Assembly (NCBI RefSeq): GCF_030936135.1
Contig: NC_082595.1
Location: forward strand, 19,915,930 to 19,979,929
Length of the DNA: 64,000 nt
Source of the DNA: Gavia stellata
Lineage: Eukaryota > Chordata > Aves > Gaviiformes > Gaviidae
Direction: 5' to 3'
The notes beneath the pieces are model-generated. The model saw only the letters and a program-made list of their open reading frames with translations, did no database searches and was not told the origin of the DNA. This document shows, one piece after another, positions 24,264 through 37,300 of this stretch. The first letter of the stretch is position 1; each line of letters begins with the position of its first letter. Made by a program: the position numbers and the translations under genes.

Positions 24264-27200
24264 AACCCTTACAGGCTCCTGGGAATTCAGTTATAACGGG
24301 ACTGCAACAATCCTGGATGCTTGGATAATCAACAAAGCATCTCAGCCTCTTGCTGAGATCAGCAAATGGCTCAGGGACCGTTTTAGTTTTGCTGTTTCCT
24401 CGCTGGCCCCGGCTGGCCCCGGAGCAGGGTCCTGGTTGCAGAGCTGCCGGCAGACCCTTTTTGGGATGGGGGTTCTCCAGTTGTTGCTTGTGGGGCTCCC
24501 GATGGTCACCCCCTGGGACCTTGGTGCCCTGCGCTGCATTTTGGGGTGGGAGGTGGCGGGGCGGAGGTGATGCTCACCTGATGGCCTGAGCCTGGCTGGG
24601 ACGAGGTGAGGAGTGGGGCTGTGATCCCCTCCCGAGCTTTGCCCGTGGCACGGAGATCCAGCCGGGCACGTCACCACTCACAAGGAGCCACGCAGATCTC
24701 CAGCGCGCTGCCGTCCCTCTGCTTCCTCGCACGACCCGACCTGCCGGGATAAAGTCAGGCAGCTGCCCGTGACTTCTTCACTAGTGGGCAGAGGGCAGCA
24801 GGAGCTCGCTGCCAGCAGAGGAACAGCCCTGGGCGAAAACCTGCAAGGAGAGGCAGGGGAGAGGGAGGCACTTGCTGCTGATCGGCCCCACTGCCTCCCC
24901 ACACTCAGCATGCCCTTCGCTGGTAACACTGAGGTGAAACGGGGTGACACCGAGATGCAACAGGGTGACACCGCTGCCCCCAAAGCTTGTGTGCCCGGTG
25001 AGCAAACGGCCTGGAGACGCGGCAGGGAAGGGCCTTGGCCCTGAGCACCTCCAGCCCAGTGGTGGGGTGAGGAGGGGCCACAGGGCCACCGGTGTTTTCC
25101 AGCTGGGCAAGCAGAAACAAACCCCATTGTCCACCCGGCGGGCGCAGCTCAGCAAGGGGCCTGGGGCTGGTGTGGGTGGTGGGGTCCAGCCAAGCTCCAG
25201 CCCCTATCAAACTGCTGGAGGGGAGGGCCTGGTGCCCCTGTGGGACAATAGCATCTTTGGGACCAGGGTTACCCCCCAGCTGGCAGACTGGGGTGGACAC
25301 AAAGCCCTCTGCCCCAGCCACTGCTGAGGATCTCCTGTCCCTGCCACCTCCTGGGCACCATTGTTCCCGCAGCAATCCCTCCCTCCTCCATCCCCATCCC
25401 TGTGCCTCCCTCCCTGCACATCTTGCCTCCCTCCCTGCACCACTGCTGCCCTCTCCTCAGCTCCAGCTGCCCATTTGCTTACTCTTACAAGCATTTACTG
25501 CCTAATGACACCAATTAGCCGCGGAGTTGCTGGGTGGCTAGTTATTGAGTAACAGCCATGCAGCCACTGGCCAAGGGTGAAATGTTACCCCTGCAGCAGG
25601 CACTGTCCACCTGCCAGGGGCTGAGCTGAGTCCTGGGTAAACTCAAGACACGCAGTGCAGGCTCACACTGGTACTGGCGGAGCCAGGGTTAACCCCTGTC
25701 TCAGAGGCAGGCAGGAATGCCCTGCAGCATTTAGAAATGGCAGCCCTGGGGGCATGGCCACCAAGCACCCTGTGTCACCCTGTTGTGGTCTCACGCTGGG
25801 GTGTCCTTGGTGCAGGATGGAGCTGGCGTGCGTGGAGGGAGCCACACTATAGTCAAGGCCATCCGGGCTATTGAAGCAGTGCTGGGGGCACATCCCACTT
25901 CTTGGCTGGCAGCAGCAGCCTCCCGCAACAGAGCAGAGGCATTGAGGAAGGAGCTGGCTGGCGCCCAGCCACCCTTTTAAAACACCACCAGGGAGCTGCA
26001 GGCGGCTGGGAATGAGGGAATCTGGCAGGAGGAAGGGTGGGCAGCAGCCGCTGTGTGGTCCCACTCTCCCCCACAAAGCCCATCCACACCCTGGCAGAGC
26101 CAAGTGCCCAGCGGCTCCCTGCATTTCCGTGCACCATCTAAAAGGCAGAAGAAGCCTTTCTGGAGGATGGCTGAATCCCAGCCTCGAGGGATAGCCTGAA
26201 GCCATGGCTCCCCATCAGCCCTCCTGAGGCACCTTGGTGGCTCCAGTGTGCTCGGGCTCTCAGGGAGTTGCCGCCACAGCTGGGGGCTGCCTGCCCTGCA
26301 CGACAGGGGCAAGATGCCTGCCTGCTCTCCCAGCCAGCCTGCTCCCTGGGCAGGCTCTGTGGCCACCAGCACCACAGGGACCATGGCACATGGCCACCTG
26401 CAGAGACAAGGGCTCCAAACACAGCCCCAGGAGCTCTCACGGCCATGCCGGCCCTGGTCTGTGCCTGGCCCGACAGTCGCTGGCTGGCGTGGAGGAATTC
26501 AGCTCTGTGCAAACGTCTGGCACAGCTGACCAAATCCTGTTTGGAAACTAAGCCCGTCCTGTCATGCTTTCCCCCATGGGCAAATTGGCGGTGGAGCTGT
26601 GGCTGAATGCTCCCAAACATCCCCCAGGGAGATCTCCAGGAGGGCCCTTTCCCACAGCTTCCAACAGCACCAGCCGTTCATTACTCCCCCTCCCTGCCAG
26701 CCACACTTCCGTGGGTTCCCAAGCTGAAACACGGCCCCCAGGCCACCTGGCAGAGCTCAACCGTGAGATGCCAAAAGAAAGGCAGGCCAAACGCACAACC
26801 GGCAGCCCGGCCGTTGGGTATCGCCTGGGTATCGCTTGGAATGCCCTCCCTCCCTTGGCCCCTCCGCCACGGTGAGAGTCTACCCATGGGCAGAGGTGCC
26901 CCAGGGGTAGAAGGAAACCCTCGGAGGCTCTTGCACCCCTCAGGCGTGGGGCTGGAGTACACTGCTGGGAGCCTGCGGCACCCTGGGCTCATGTCGCTGG
27001 GGGGGCCCTGGCAGCTGTCCCCAGAGGGGAAGCACCCGCTTCTGGCCCCTGCCCGCCCTCGCTGCAAAGCTGCCTGACCCCGAGAGGGGCTTTTCTGGGC
27101 GCTCTTGCTGGGGGCTGTGGTGGGGACCCCCCAGCGCAGCGGCAGAGCACCCACAAACTCATCGCCGGGAAGCGCGCGGGCCGGTGCTGCCCCCTACCGG

Positions 27201-30200
27201 CGGCAGCCCGGCGCAGCACCCCCTTGCGGCGGGCACGGGACGCGGAGGCCCCCGGATGGGCGGCGGGCAGCTGTGGGCCCCCTCCCGTGACCGGGGAGCA
27301 CGGGGAGCCCACGGGGAAAGGCTTAGCCGGCCTATAGGTTTAAGTGGCCCCGCGGCATGCGGGAGGGAGGGGAGGGAGCACAGCAGTGGCGTGCTCCCAA
27401 AAGTGGGGAGCTAATGGATGGTGGGAGAGGATCCGGCCTTTCTGAGTCAGGGAGCATCCCAAGCCGCTCCCCTGGCAGGGGGCTCGTAGGGAGAGGCAGG
27501 CGAGAGCCTGAGCACTGGGACCCCAGGCCCCCCGTGTGGATGAGGAGGCAGTGGGCTGGAGCAGGGAGATGGGGCATCACCGGCATTGGGAGCTGTGTGT
27601 GCGAAGTGGGAGCAGGCACCCTAAAGTGTGGGCAAGGATTTGGAGGGCTTGTTGCGTGTGCTGTGCTAACCCACGGCTATGCTGCAGAGGGGGGGGCTAG
27701 GGATGAGCGAGAGCCAGGAAATCTGGGGGTTAAGCAGGGAAGTCCAAGGGCAGAAGCTCCAGCTCTTGGATTGAGGGCAGTGAAAAAGAGAAGGGCAGCA
27801 TTTGCCTGTAGGTAACATACCATGGAGAAGGGCAGGGATGGTGTTAGGAAGCAGATTTCAGGGTCCTGCTGTCACCCAGGATGGATCACATGAGGACACA
27901 ACGCAGTGACATTCACCCTGAGCACGATACCTTTCCTGTGGGGCTGCGCTTGCAGCTCAACTGTAGGCCACAGAGAAAGGGGTCCTGGCTAGTCCTCTGA
28001 GAGCCCTGAGTCTTGCAGGGGTAAGATGGGATGGGATGGGACAGGGAAAAGCACGAGGTGCACCTCCTTGGCGTAGCTCACTTCTCAGAAGTCAGCTCGC
28101 CTGCTTCTCCTCACCGCCCTGGGCTATGAGGCAGCCAGGAGCATCCTTGTGCCTCTGCCAAGTGCCATAGGGCCAAGAGGGGCTTCTGGCACTACCTTCC
28201 AAGGGGCTCATGGCCTGCGGCTCACTCAACACATTCATCCTCAACTGCCTGGGACTCACAGACAGTATCCGGGGAAACACAGCCTGCTCTGCTAACACTG
28301 CGACCCAGACCCAGGAAACCTCCTTTGTGGCAAGCCAGAAGGGGAAAGTCAGCCCTGACAACCATGGTGGCTGGCTTCCCACAAAGACCCCCCCCATTCT
28401 GAGAAGGAGCTGCAAGCATTACCTACTCCCTGCATCACTCTCCCTGCAGGACCTGCCATCTCCAGTGGGTGCAAGCAAGTGGAAAAGCCTCACCTGGTTT
28501 TCGCTAGTGCTGTATCCTGGGATGGCAGAGCTGGGAAGCTTTGCAGCAGGGCTGAGCTGCTGCGCGGTGCCCAGCAGTGCTGGTGCTGTGCTGCTGCTGG
28601 CCTTGCGTTGTAGCTGCAGTCATGGAGGTGCTGGGATCCCTGCAAAAAGCCAGGCTTCTCGAGAAAAAAAAAGAGCTCCACAAAAGCCTGGCTTCCCAGT
28701 AAGCCCCGGAGTGGCTCGTTGCTGACAGCAGCTCAGGTCAGGGCTGCCCGCTCTGATGCAGGACAGGGCCGCTCTAGATGCTCTTGGCAGGGAGCAGGGG
28801 CTCCTTATATATCTGTGCACGAGACAGCCGGCACAGTGCAAGCAGGCCAGCACCAGCACGTAGCCATGCTCCTCCACCATGTCCTCCATCATCTTTCCTG
28901 CACAGGCCTGGGGACCACGACCGTTTCACTATCTCCTACCACCTGTCCGTGTCTGCTTCCCTCGCTCCCTACCTTTCCCCATCCATCACAGCCCCTACAG
29001 CACCCACTCTCTCCCCAAGGCAGCACCAGGGCGCAGGAGGGATAGGTTCAGCAAGCAGTAGCAGAGACCCTCTTTTCTTACCTCTTGCATGAGACCTTTA
29101 CCGCAGCAGCAGAGCAGCACCCTGACCTTAAAGAGGCACCACAGATGCGTGGGCAAGGGCCATGCCACGAACCCTACGCTGCCTGTACCTTCGTCCCTCT
29201 CTCCTCTGCACGAGAGGTCAGGCTCCTGCAAACAAGCCCTGGGCTAAGCCTCGGGCCCTGGGGGCAGCCGGGACCTCTGCACCAGGCCAAATCACGCTGA
29301 GGGCAGCCGGGGAATGGTGCCTGGGGAGGAAGGAGCTTCATGGGGAATGGTGCAAGGGCAGAGGGCGGGCTCGCAGCTCCCAGCAGTCGGCCTACAAATA
29401 GAAAGGGTCATGGGAGAGTGCCCGGCTACGGGGACAAAGGGCCTGCGAGAGGCGGATGGGGGTGCAGCAGAATCTCTGGCGGGGGTGGTACAGCACCAGG
29501 GCCTCCAGGAACAGGGAGGGCTCTCCGGTGGTGTCCCCTACAGTGCAGGCACCCCCAGGAACATACAGGAACATATGGGACTGGTGGGGCAGGGAGGGAG
29601 CCCGTGCTCAGGGAAGGCTGGGACTGACAGAAGAAGGTAACAGGGGCCAGTAAGAGGTGGCTTAGCCAGCCCTGGGGTGACATCCCCACGGGCAGGCTAG
29701 CCAAACACCGTACCCAGCTGGCTGGTGCTGGGGGGGGGTGGGGGGGAGGCGTTTGCTGCCCCATGGCACTGTCCTGCTGCCAGCCATATCTCTCGGGACA
29801 GCTCCCCTGCCCAGCCCTGTGGGGGGTCCCGGAGGGGGAGAAGAAGGCAGCAGCACCCAGTACAGACAGGAGTGCAGAGCCGAGCATGTTGGGGTCAAAG
29901 CACCCATCGGACGGCCTGCCACCCCCGCAGCACCCCAACCTCGGCTGCCCTGCACTGCCACGGGCCGGGTGCCAGGGCTTCCCCTGAGCGTTGCCACTGC
30001 CTCTACCAGGGTCCCCGCTCTGCCCCAGCACCCACCACTCCCGGGCAGCAGGCACCGGCCCATAACCCCGTGCCCCGTTTACAGCCTGCGGCAGCAGTCC
30101 CCAGCCCTCCGGCCGGCGCGTCCCTGCCCATGGCACGCAGCGCAGGGAGCTCCTGTCCGGCCCGGGGTGGCCCGGGGCACAGCCACGCTTGCTTACATGT

Positions 30201-32827
30201 TTTTTTCCGGAGCTGGCAGGCTCCTTCCCGCGGTGCAGCCGGCGGACAAGGCAGGATCCCGCACCGTTCAGGCAGAGCGCTGCCAGCAATGCCTGCCTGG
30301 GGCTCGCCAGGTCCTAGCGCGCTGCCTGCCACGTCAAGGACACAGCGCAGACGGGAGCAGGACAGCGCTCAGCCCCAGCCCAGGGCCGGCCCTGGTGCCG
30401 CCGGCACTGCAACCCGGTGCTCCCACCCCTGCCTAACCCTGCCTCTCACCCCGCTCTGCCCCGGGCCCCCCAGCTGCAGCACCCGCAGCTGCGAGAAGGA
30501 TGCTGCTGGGGTCGTCCCGCTACCGCACCCCGGCACAGGGGTGCCCCGTCCTCTGGCTTCTCTCAGTGCATCCCCCTCCTCCCGGAGCAGATGGCTGGCC
30601 CGCCTGCCCCTGCGCCCTCCTGGGGACCCTGCCCCGGGGGTTCCTGCCCTGGGAGGGGGGCATCGCTGCGCTGTGAGTTTGCCCAGGCAAGGAGGGGAGG
30701 GTGCCGGCAGCCAGCCCCACCACTGCTGCTCCCCCTTTCACCCTGACCCCTGCAGCGGGCCCAGGCTCCAAACCCTCCTTGTAGCCACGGGACCAGAGAG
30801 CCCCGGCTCCTGGTTGGGGTCCACCCGGGGTGGGGGAGCAAGGCAGCAGCTGATGGCTCCAGGAGCTCAGCACAGGCCCCCGGCTGCAGGGTGACCTTGC
30901 AGAAGGACTGCCGTGCAGCCAAAATGGGGGGCAAGTCCTTGGCTCAGCGGAGCCGGGCTTGGAGCCGGACCCCTCCCTGGTACCCGGGGGAACACGGCAC
31001 AGAAGGAGTAGCGCTTGCTCTGCTCACCCTGTTGCCTGCACCCTGCCCACACCCTGCCCTTACCTCGAGGGCTCAGCTCTCCTGGTGCCAGCTGATGCTG
31101 CCTGCAGCCTCCTCACTGCCTGGCGCCAAGTGGGGTCGTGGTTTCCTGCAGCGGCCGGACCAGGGTGCAGAGGCTCCACTGCCCCGCAGGCTCTGTAGCC
31201 GGAGCGGGTTTCAGAGACCTGATGCTGGCTGGAGCCAGCTGAGCAGGGCTCCTGCTGGCTCAGCAGGTGGAGGCTGCATGCACTGGCGGATTAGCGGGGG
31301 GGAAGTGGCTTCTGCCATACGAACCGCAAGCAGGATTCGTCAGCGGGTTGCAGCGGCCGAGCGCCAGCATGGGGAAGGAGAGAGGGGAGGCTGTGTGAGG
31401 GCAGCCGCGGCAGAGGGACAACGCAGCCCTTGCAAGGGGTATAGCCCTGGGCACCTAGAGCGGTGCTGCGAGTGCCAGCGTCATCCCTGGGATGGGGGCA
31501 CCTCTCCAGTGGCACACGTCACCCTGCACTGCTGTGCTTGTCTCGGGCTATGGTGGGACACTTGTTGAGCCCCCACCCCACCACGGGTCTGCATAGGCCC
31601 GCTGGGGCCCGGGCGGGGGGGGCCCTCAGCAGAGCACCCTGCACCCGCTGCTCCCTCCACCGGGCCCCTCAGCTGCTCAGGAATGAACTGGCGCCTGCCC
31701 ACCGGCTGCTCTCCTGGTATGTGTGGCCGGAGCCATGAATGCCGTGCCTCGGCCTCCTCCCCAGCCAGCCGGGGCTGGCCCCCTCCCAGGGCATCCCCCC
31801 CCAGCCCCAGCCACCCTCTCGCCTCTTCCCATTAAGGCAGTGCAGGTGGCCGAGCTTCAGTGCTGGAGAAAAACAGGTGCCAGAGCCAAAAGCAATGGAG
31901 CTGAGCAGAGGCTGGGGAGAAGTAGGGGGAGCACAAAAAGCACACACTCCCCCACCTGCATGGCAGTACCCCTTGCCCACACTTCTTCCCATCCCCTCCT
32001 TGGGACCATGGAGAAAGCCCCTCTGCAGGTGACACTGGTGTGCCCACCTCCACCTCCTTGCCTGTCCCCAGCCCCAGGGAGGCTTCCCCCCCCCTCCGTG
32101 GGGGGGGAAGAAGCGGTGGTCGGAGCAGCCCTGCACCCACGTTTCTCCTCTCCCAGCCCTTGCTGCAGAGCTGGGCTACAGCCAGCACTTCTATTTTAAG
32201 CCCCACAATGTGGATGAGGAGGCAAGGGGGTGTGTGGCCAAGCCTCGCAGCCTGCTGGGGAGAGGGCTTGCTACCCATGGCCCCGGAAGCTTCCCCTTCT
32301 TCCCCCGGGGCTGGTGCATGCTCAAGGGCAGTCTGGGTCAGCAGCTCTTTCCCCTGCCCAGTGCAGGCAGGAACCAGGGCAGCTGAAGCCGGCATAGCCC
32401 AGTGAAGTTATTGCAAAATATCAGGGATGGAGGAAGCCCTCCATGGCACGCAGCATCCGCTGGCTGGGACCTGGGCCCGCAGCCATCCTGTGAGAGAGGA
32501 AGGGCAGGGCTGCGGGGGCAGGAGGATTTGCTCTACAGGCTGTGGCTTCCCTGCCAAGCTCCTGCGGCAGGGAAAAAGGGCCCAGGTGCCCCATGGGATT
32601 AGCTGGGCTGGGTGCAGGCACAGAGGAACCACAGGACAAAGCATCCTTGGGAGAGGCACCAGATGGCTCAGGCTTCTAATGAGCAGGACTGAACCCCACT
32701 GCAGGGGCCCCCCTCACCTGAAGCTCCCCCCACCCCTTAGCAGGGACCACCTTGCAGAGCCCCTCTCCTCCTGCGCTGATAGGTGCTGCTGGAGAAAGAA
32801 CCTCCCAGACTAAGTGTCTGTTTGTTT

Positions 32828-32833
32828 TTTAAT
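32828..32833 (-). terminator. Candidate poly(A) signal ATTAAA of the spectrin-like gene
   Basis: On the minus strand ATTAAA lies about 315 nt past the stop codon at 33,147, in an A/T-rich patch that stands out from the GC-rich surroundings. It is a reasonable end for a short 3' UTR. The same patch also reads AATAAA on the plus strand (32,831-32,836), but no plus-strand gene ends there. Confidence 0.5.
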
Positions 32834-33146
32834 AAAAACAACCCCCCACCCCCACCCCTGCTTGTGCTGTGTGTCAGCAGGATGCCTGGGGAGCTGGCGG
32901 CACCCAGGGAGAGCACCCAGTGGGCAGGCAGGAGGGGTGCTCAGCGCCGGGCTGAGGCTGGGGGCAGTGGTGGCTGGGGCATGGTGCAGCCCCGGGGCCG
33001 GCTGGAGCGGAGCCGCTTGCCACAGCCTCTCTCCCCCGGGCAGGCGGTGAGCAGTGAGCTGGTGCTGGGAGCGGAGACCATGCCACGATGGCACCCAAGA
33101 GGAGGATAAAGGGCAAGCTAGGGCTTTTCCCCTCCTCGGCTGGGGC

Positions 33147-34369
33147 TCATTCCTTCTTCCCAAAGAACTTCTTGAAGACGGATTTGTTCTTGGGGCGAGG
33201 GGGGCCTGGAGTCTTCTCCCCCAGCGTGTCCCGCGGGCTCCCAGGCTGTGCCACAAAGGAGTGGCAGCGTGCTCGGGGCACAGCCGGTGCTTGCTCCCCG
33301 ATGTACAGCGTGACGGAGTAGCTGCTCCCGGCCTCCACTGGCTCCTTGGGCACAGCCACCGGGGTGATCTTCTGGTAGGTGGCTGCAAGATGGAGCAGTT
33401 ACTGGGGAGGGCAGGGTGCCAGCAGGAGCTGCCAGCCCTCCCCGAGTGGGGGCTGCAGCCCAGGGCACAGGGATGTGGGACAGGGTGGGTGCTAGAGCAG
33501 CATGGCACCTGCCCTCAGGTGTCTGTGGGGACAAAGGCAGTAGTGCCACCTCCTGGCAGTGACAGTGAAACCAGGGCTGTACCTGAGGTGAAGGAGTAGG
33601 ACCTCCTCTTGTTGGCCACCAGCCCGTAGTCTTCTTGGCAGCTGTTGTCCCACAGCCCAGGGGACCCCCTAGGTGACCACTGCTGCTCCCTGTGCCCGGC
33701 CCCATGAGCATCCTCTGAGGCAGAATGGAGACACATCACAAGGCAAGGCCACCACGAGACACCCCTGTGTCAGCCCCAAAGAGGACCGGGAAATATGCGA
33801 TCGTCCCAGTATTACAGGAAGTAAAGGAAGGTAAGTGGTCCTTCCCCCAACCCCAGTCCCAGGCATGGGCCCTGGAACTCCTGATCCAGACACCACCGAG
33901 TTCAAGACTGACCGACAACCTTCAGCTTCCCTCAGTCAGCTCCCTTGCACCTCTCTGGGCTGGGGAGAGGAGTCGGGGGACAGCAGGAGCCCAGCCAGGC
34001 AGGAAAGTCACCTGTTGCTGCCACAGCCCCGTTGGCTGGGCCATCCTGGCTGCCCAGAGGCCACTGCGGCCGTGCCTTTGAGTGGGGTAGCACCACGATC
34101 TCCTGGCTCTTGGTGGTCGCAACCTGATGATGTCCCTGCAGGTGGGAGCTCCCAGGGCTCGGGACCTTGCTGAAACTGGAAAGTAGCAGAGATACAGTGA
34201 ACCAGACTGGCCCACCGATGCCCTGCTAGAGCAGCACACACCGGCAAGCATGGGAGACAGTTGTACCAACGCGACACGGTTGGCCGGCTCCTGGCTACTC
34301 ACCCCCCAGCACTGCCGGTGCCCTCGACACATTGTGCCGCTGCCTGGAAGTAATCCACTTCAGGGAAAC
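33147..34369 (-). other. Spectrin-like gene, exons 30-33: C-terminal tail (residues 1922-2120)
   Basis: Exons are 34303-34369, 34012-34175, 33583-33714 and 33147-33382. The tail is largely unstructured (FPEVDYFQAAAQ, an SQEIVVLPHSK segment, NKRRSYSFTS, then SYSVTLYIGEQ). It ends in a Lys/Phe-rich motif, SVFKKFFGKKE, comparable to the short basic end of long beta-spectrin isoforms. Joining phases are 1-2, 2-1, 1-1 and 1-stop, and the frame ends exactly on the TGA/TAA/TAG-type stop. Confidence 0.8.
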
Positions 34370-37300
34370 CTGGGGGCACAGCAAACATCCCGCTGGGTGC
34401 TCTAAGTGCACAGGACTGTCCCATGGAGCCCGCCCCAGCTCTGGCTGGCTGAGCTGCCTAGATGCCCGTGCTGCAGGGCTGGCCCCTCCAACCTCCTGCT
34501 GTAGCACCTGCTCTTGGTCCTGCCAACCAGCCTAGGATTTCACGGCAGGGCCTGAGCCCCCTCGGGTATGGGTACAGCAGCAGGAAGACCTCAGTATTAC
34601 AGATCTCCTTGCCTGGAGGACTGGCAAGGGGTTTCCAGGCCTCGCAGAGGACATGGAGGAAGACTGAGGCGCAATTATAATTTTCCTGACACTGGCTTTT
34701 TGCTGCTGAGGCTCCACTGACGTCAGTCGTGCTATTCCTGATTTATAACTGTGTATGTGGTGTGAAAACAAAGTCTCCAAATCCTGCCTGGAAGAGAACT
34801 GCTGTTCCCGAGGCAGGTTAGGAGGATGCATAAATCAGAGACAACGCCGTGCTGCTTCTCTTCTGACACACCCCCCCCCCCGCCATGTATCAGAGGGCTC
34901 GATGGGGGCTGCACACCCATAGTAACTGCATACAGCTGGGCCCCCACTCTGCCAGCAAGGGCTGCTCACCTGAGTTTTGCTGCAGCTTGGAGACCCATTC
35001 GTTCATGAGGGGCTGGGAGGGGGCCCTCAGGAGGTACTCAGAGCCATCCCGCAGCCTGTGGGGGGGGAGAACAAGTCAGCGATGAGAGATGTGGGGTGCA
35101 GATACCACAGCCCCTGCCAGCCTGGGAAAGAAGGGAAGCAGGTGAGAAAGAAAGAAGGAAATCCTCCTCTAAGCACCAGACCAAGCTGGCCCTGGCTGGG
35201 GGTGTTGGTGTGTGTCTGTCCCAGCAGAGACATTAGGCAGGGCTGTGGCTATGAGACCCCGGCTGCCCTGGGCTGGGGTGACTCACTGAAGCCTGAAGCA
35301 GTTGGTCTTCTTGGTGTACTCAGCGTCCGGGGTGCAGACCGCCCCAGAGAGGTTCAGGGGAAGGGCCACCACGGAGCTCTGCAGCACAGGAAACAGCAAG
35401 AGCAACAGCGGGATTGGCAGGCTTTCCCTTCCCTGGCCGCAGGAGTGAGGGTGCCCCACTACCTGCCCCCCACCCCACTGCCAGCCCGTTCCCATGTCAC
35501 CCCGGTCTCCCCCACCGCACCTTGAGGCTGTCCCTGCGGTCCTGGTAGAAGCACAGCGTCTGCCTCATCAGCACGGCATGGAAGAGGCCCCAGGCCCGGC
35601 AGTTGGCCTGCGGGACACGAGCAGGGGACAGCTGTGATGCCAACATATTCAGGAGAAGACAGGCAGCCCCTGCCACTCAAAATGCCCCCCAGCCCCGGTG
35701 GGCTCTGCCCTCCCAGCATGGCCAGCAGCACTGCCATGGTAGTGCCAGGAGCATCCCTGGCTTCACTGCTGCCCCAAAACCTGGACGCCCCCCGCCATGT
35801 CCCAGCACACCAGTCCCGAAGGAGCCCCACAGCCCCACAGCCATGTACCTTCCTCCCTCCTGACTGCAACACGTGCTTCCTTTCCAGCGTCCCCTCCATC
35901 ATCTGAAACTCCATTTTACCGGGAGGGCCCTGCAAAGGGACAAGGGGTGAGCAAAGCAGCGCTGTGGCCGGCGGTGCCAGCTCAGGCCCCACGGAACACG
36001 GGATCTGTCTGACCCATCCCTGGCGGGCAATGCCAAGGTGGGAATGGGACAACAGGAGCAATTTTCTGGCCGGGGCAGGGGCTGGGCTGTTTGTAGGCTT
36101 TTGGGGTGAAGTGCTGCCTTGCTAAGGCTGAGGGCTGGCAGGGGAGTGCATGCTGCACAGACCCACAAATTCAGCACCTATCTCTTCCTCACCCCGCCAG
36201 CTGGAGCAAAGGGGCCACTGGAGTTGGGGAGTCCCCAGACATAGGTCACGTTTGCTGGAGCAGGTAACCCAGCTGCTGCCTGGGGTGTCCCCCAACCACC
36301 TGCCTGACCCTGAGGGAAAGCCCCCAGCCCACGGCTCTCACCTTGCTGCCCTCTCTCTCCTCTTCCCCATGCCTCCACCGATCCCAGGCGCCGGGGCTGT
36401 CCAAGGGGGCTGCAGACACCAGCTCCTCTGCGTGGGGGCACACCCTGTGCCTGCTGGGACTGTCACTGCCGCTGTGCCCTGTGCCGGGGCTCTTCTCTCC
36501 CAACGGGCTGTGGAGGAGCCGGGCGGAGGTGGGAAGGGTGAACTTGGCCACTAGCACGTTGTTGGCCGACGAGAGGATGAGGGGCCCGCTGGCGGTGGCA
36601 TCGGGGCTGGGCAGGCTGCCTGCTCCACTCCCCGGCCGGTGGCAGGCACGGCTGCCTGCCGACGGGCTGGGTGCCTGCCGCTCACCCGCCCCGTTCCAGA
36701 TGGCCTGCAGCTCCTCCTCCTCTTCCTCAAACTGCCCGTGGGCAGGGTGGCAAACCTCCCTGGCACCCGACACGGCGCTGGGGGGCTGTGGAGACCCCAG
36801 TGCCCACTCGAAGACAGAGAGCTGGGTGGGGGCGGCAGGGGAAGCCAGGGACTCTCCGGGCTGGCCGCTGCCAGCTGGCCGCTGTGCACGGGCAGTACCA
36901 GGGATGGTTCCTGCTCTGCCTGGGATGCTGGCAGGGGACGGCCCAAGCTCCAGCCGAGCGGCTTCACGATGCCTGGCCCTGCCAGTGGCACTGGGGCTGC
37001 CTTCCTGGCCCAGCCGGGCAGCCAGCTTGTCCCCCTCCCGGCTGACCCACTTGTGCAGCCCACCTATGCGGGACGGCCGGTTTGGCCTGAAGTCCAGGAT
37101 GTCTTCACTGGCACTGCCGGGGCACCGTGGGCTCCAGCGCGCCTCTTCAGCACTGTGTGCCCTTTGCTGTCTGTAGCTGGGGTTGAAGCTCACCTCCTCG
37201 AACCATGTTCCTCGCTCGCTCTTGGGGGATGTCCCCAGCCCCTTGCCGGGCCCCTGGGGACTATGCCCATCCACACCTACCTCCTCCTGCCATCCAGCCC

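Larger units (their letters stand above)
20056..32825. other. Non-coding interval between the CpG island and the 3' end of the spectrin-like gene
   Basis: I see no gene that I can support. Apart from simple repeats (20.23, 21.48 kb, a 13-G run at about 24,251, and CCTCCCTGCA-type tandem units near 25.38-25.45 kb) it holds two small CpG-dense patches at about 27.13-27.36 and 30.06-30.40 kb. Neither patch carries a recognisable exon. A MIR-like scrap (GGGGAAACTGAGGCATGG) lies near 23.81 kb on the plus strand. The larger ORFs here, for example 29,426-30,289 (-) and 29,725-30,894 (+), overlap antisense in proline- and glycine-rich composition and have no domain signature. Confidence 0.6.

Noticed and set aside
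29426-30894. Overlapping long ORFs on both strands (287 and 389 codons)
   Set aside because: They are mutually antisense and low in complexity, with no recognisable domain and no splice partners. The region is GC-rich non-coding DNA.
32831-32836. Plus-strand AATAAA
   Set aside because: No plus-strand gene precedes it. The minus-strand ATTAAA in the same patch suits the spectrin-like gene better.
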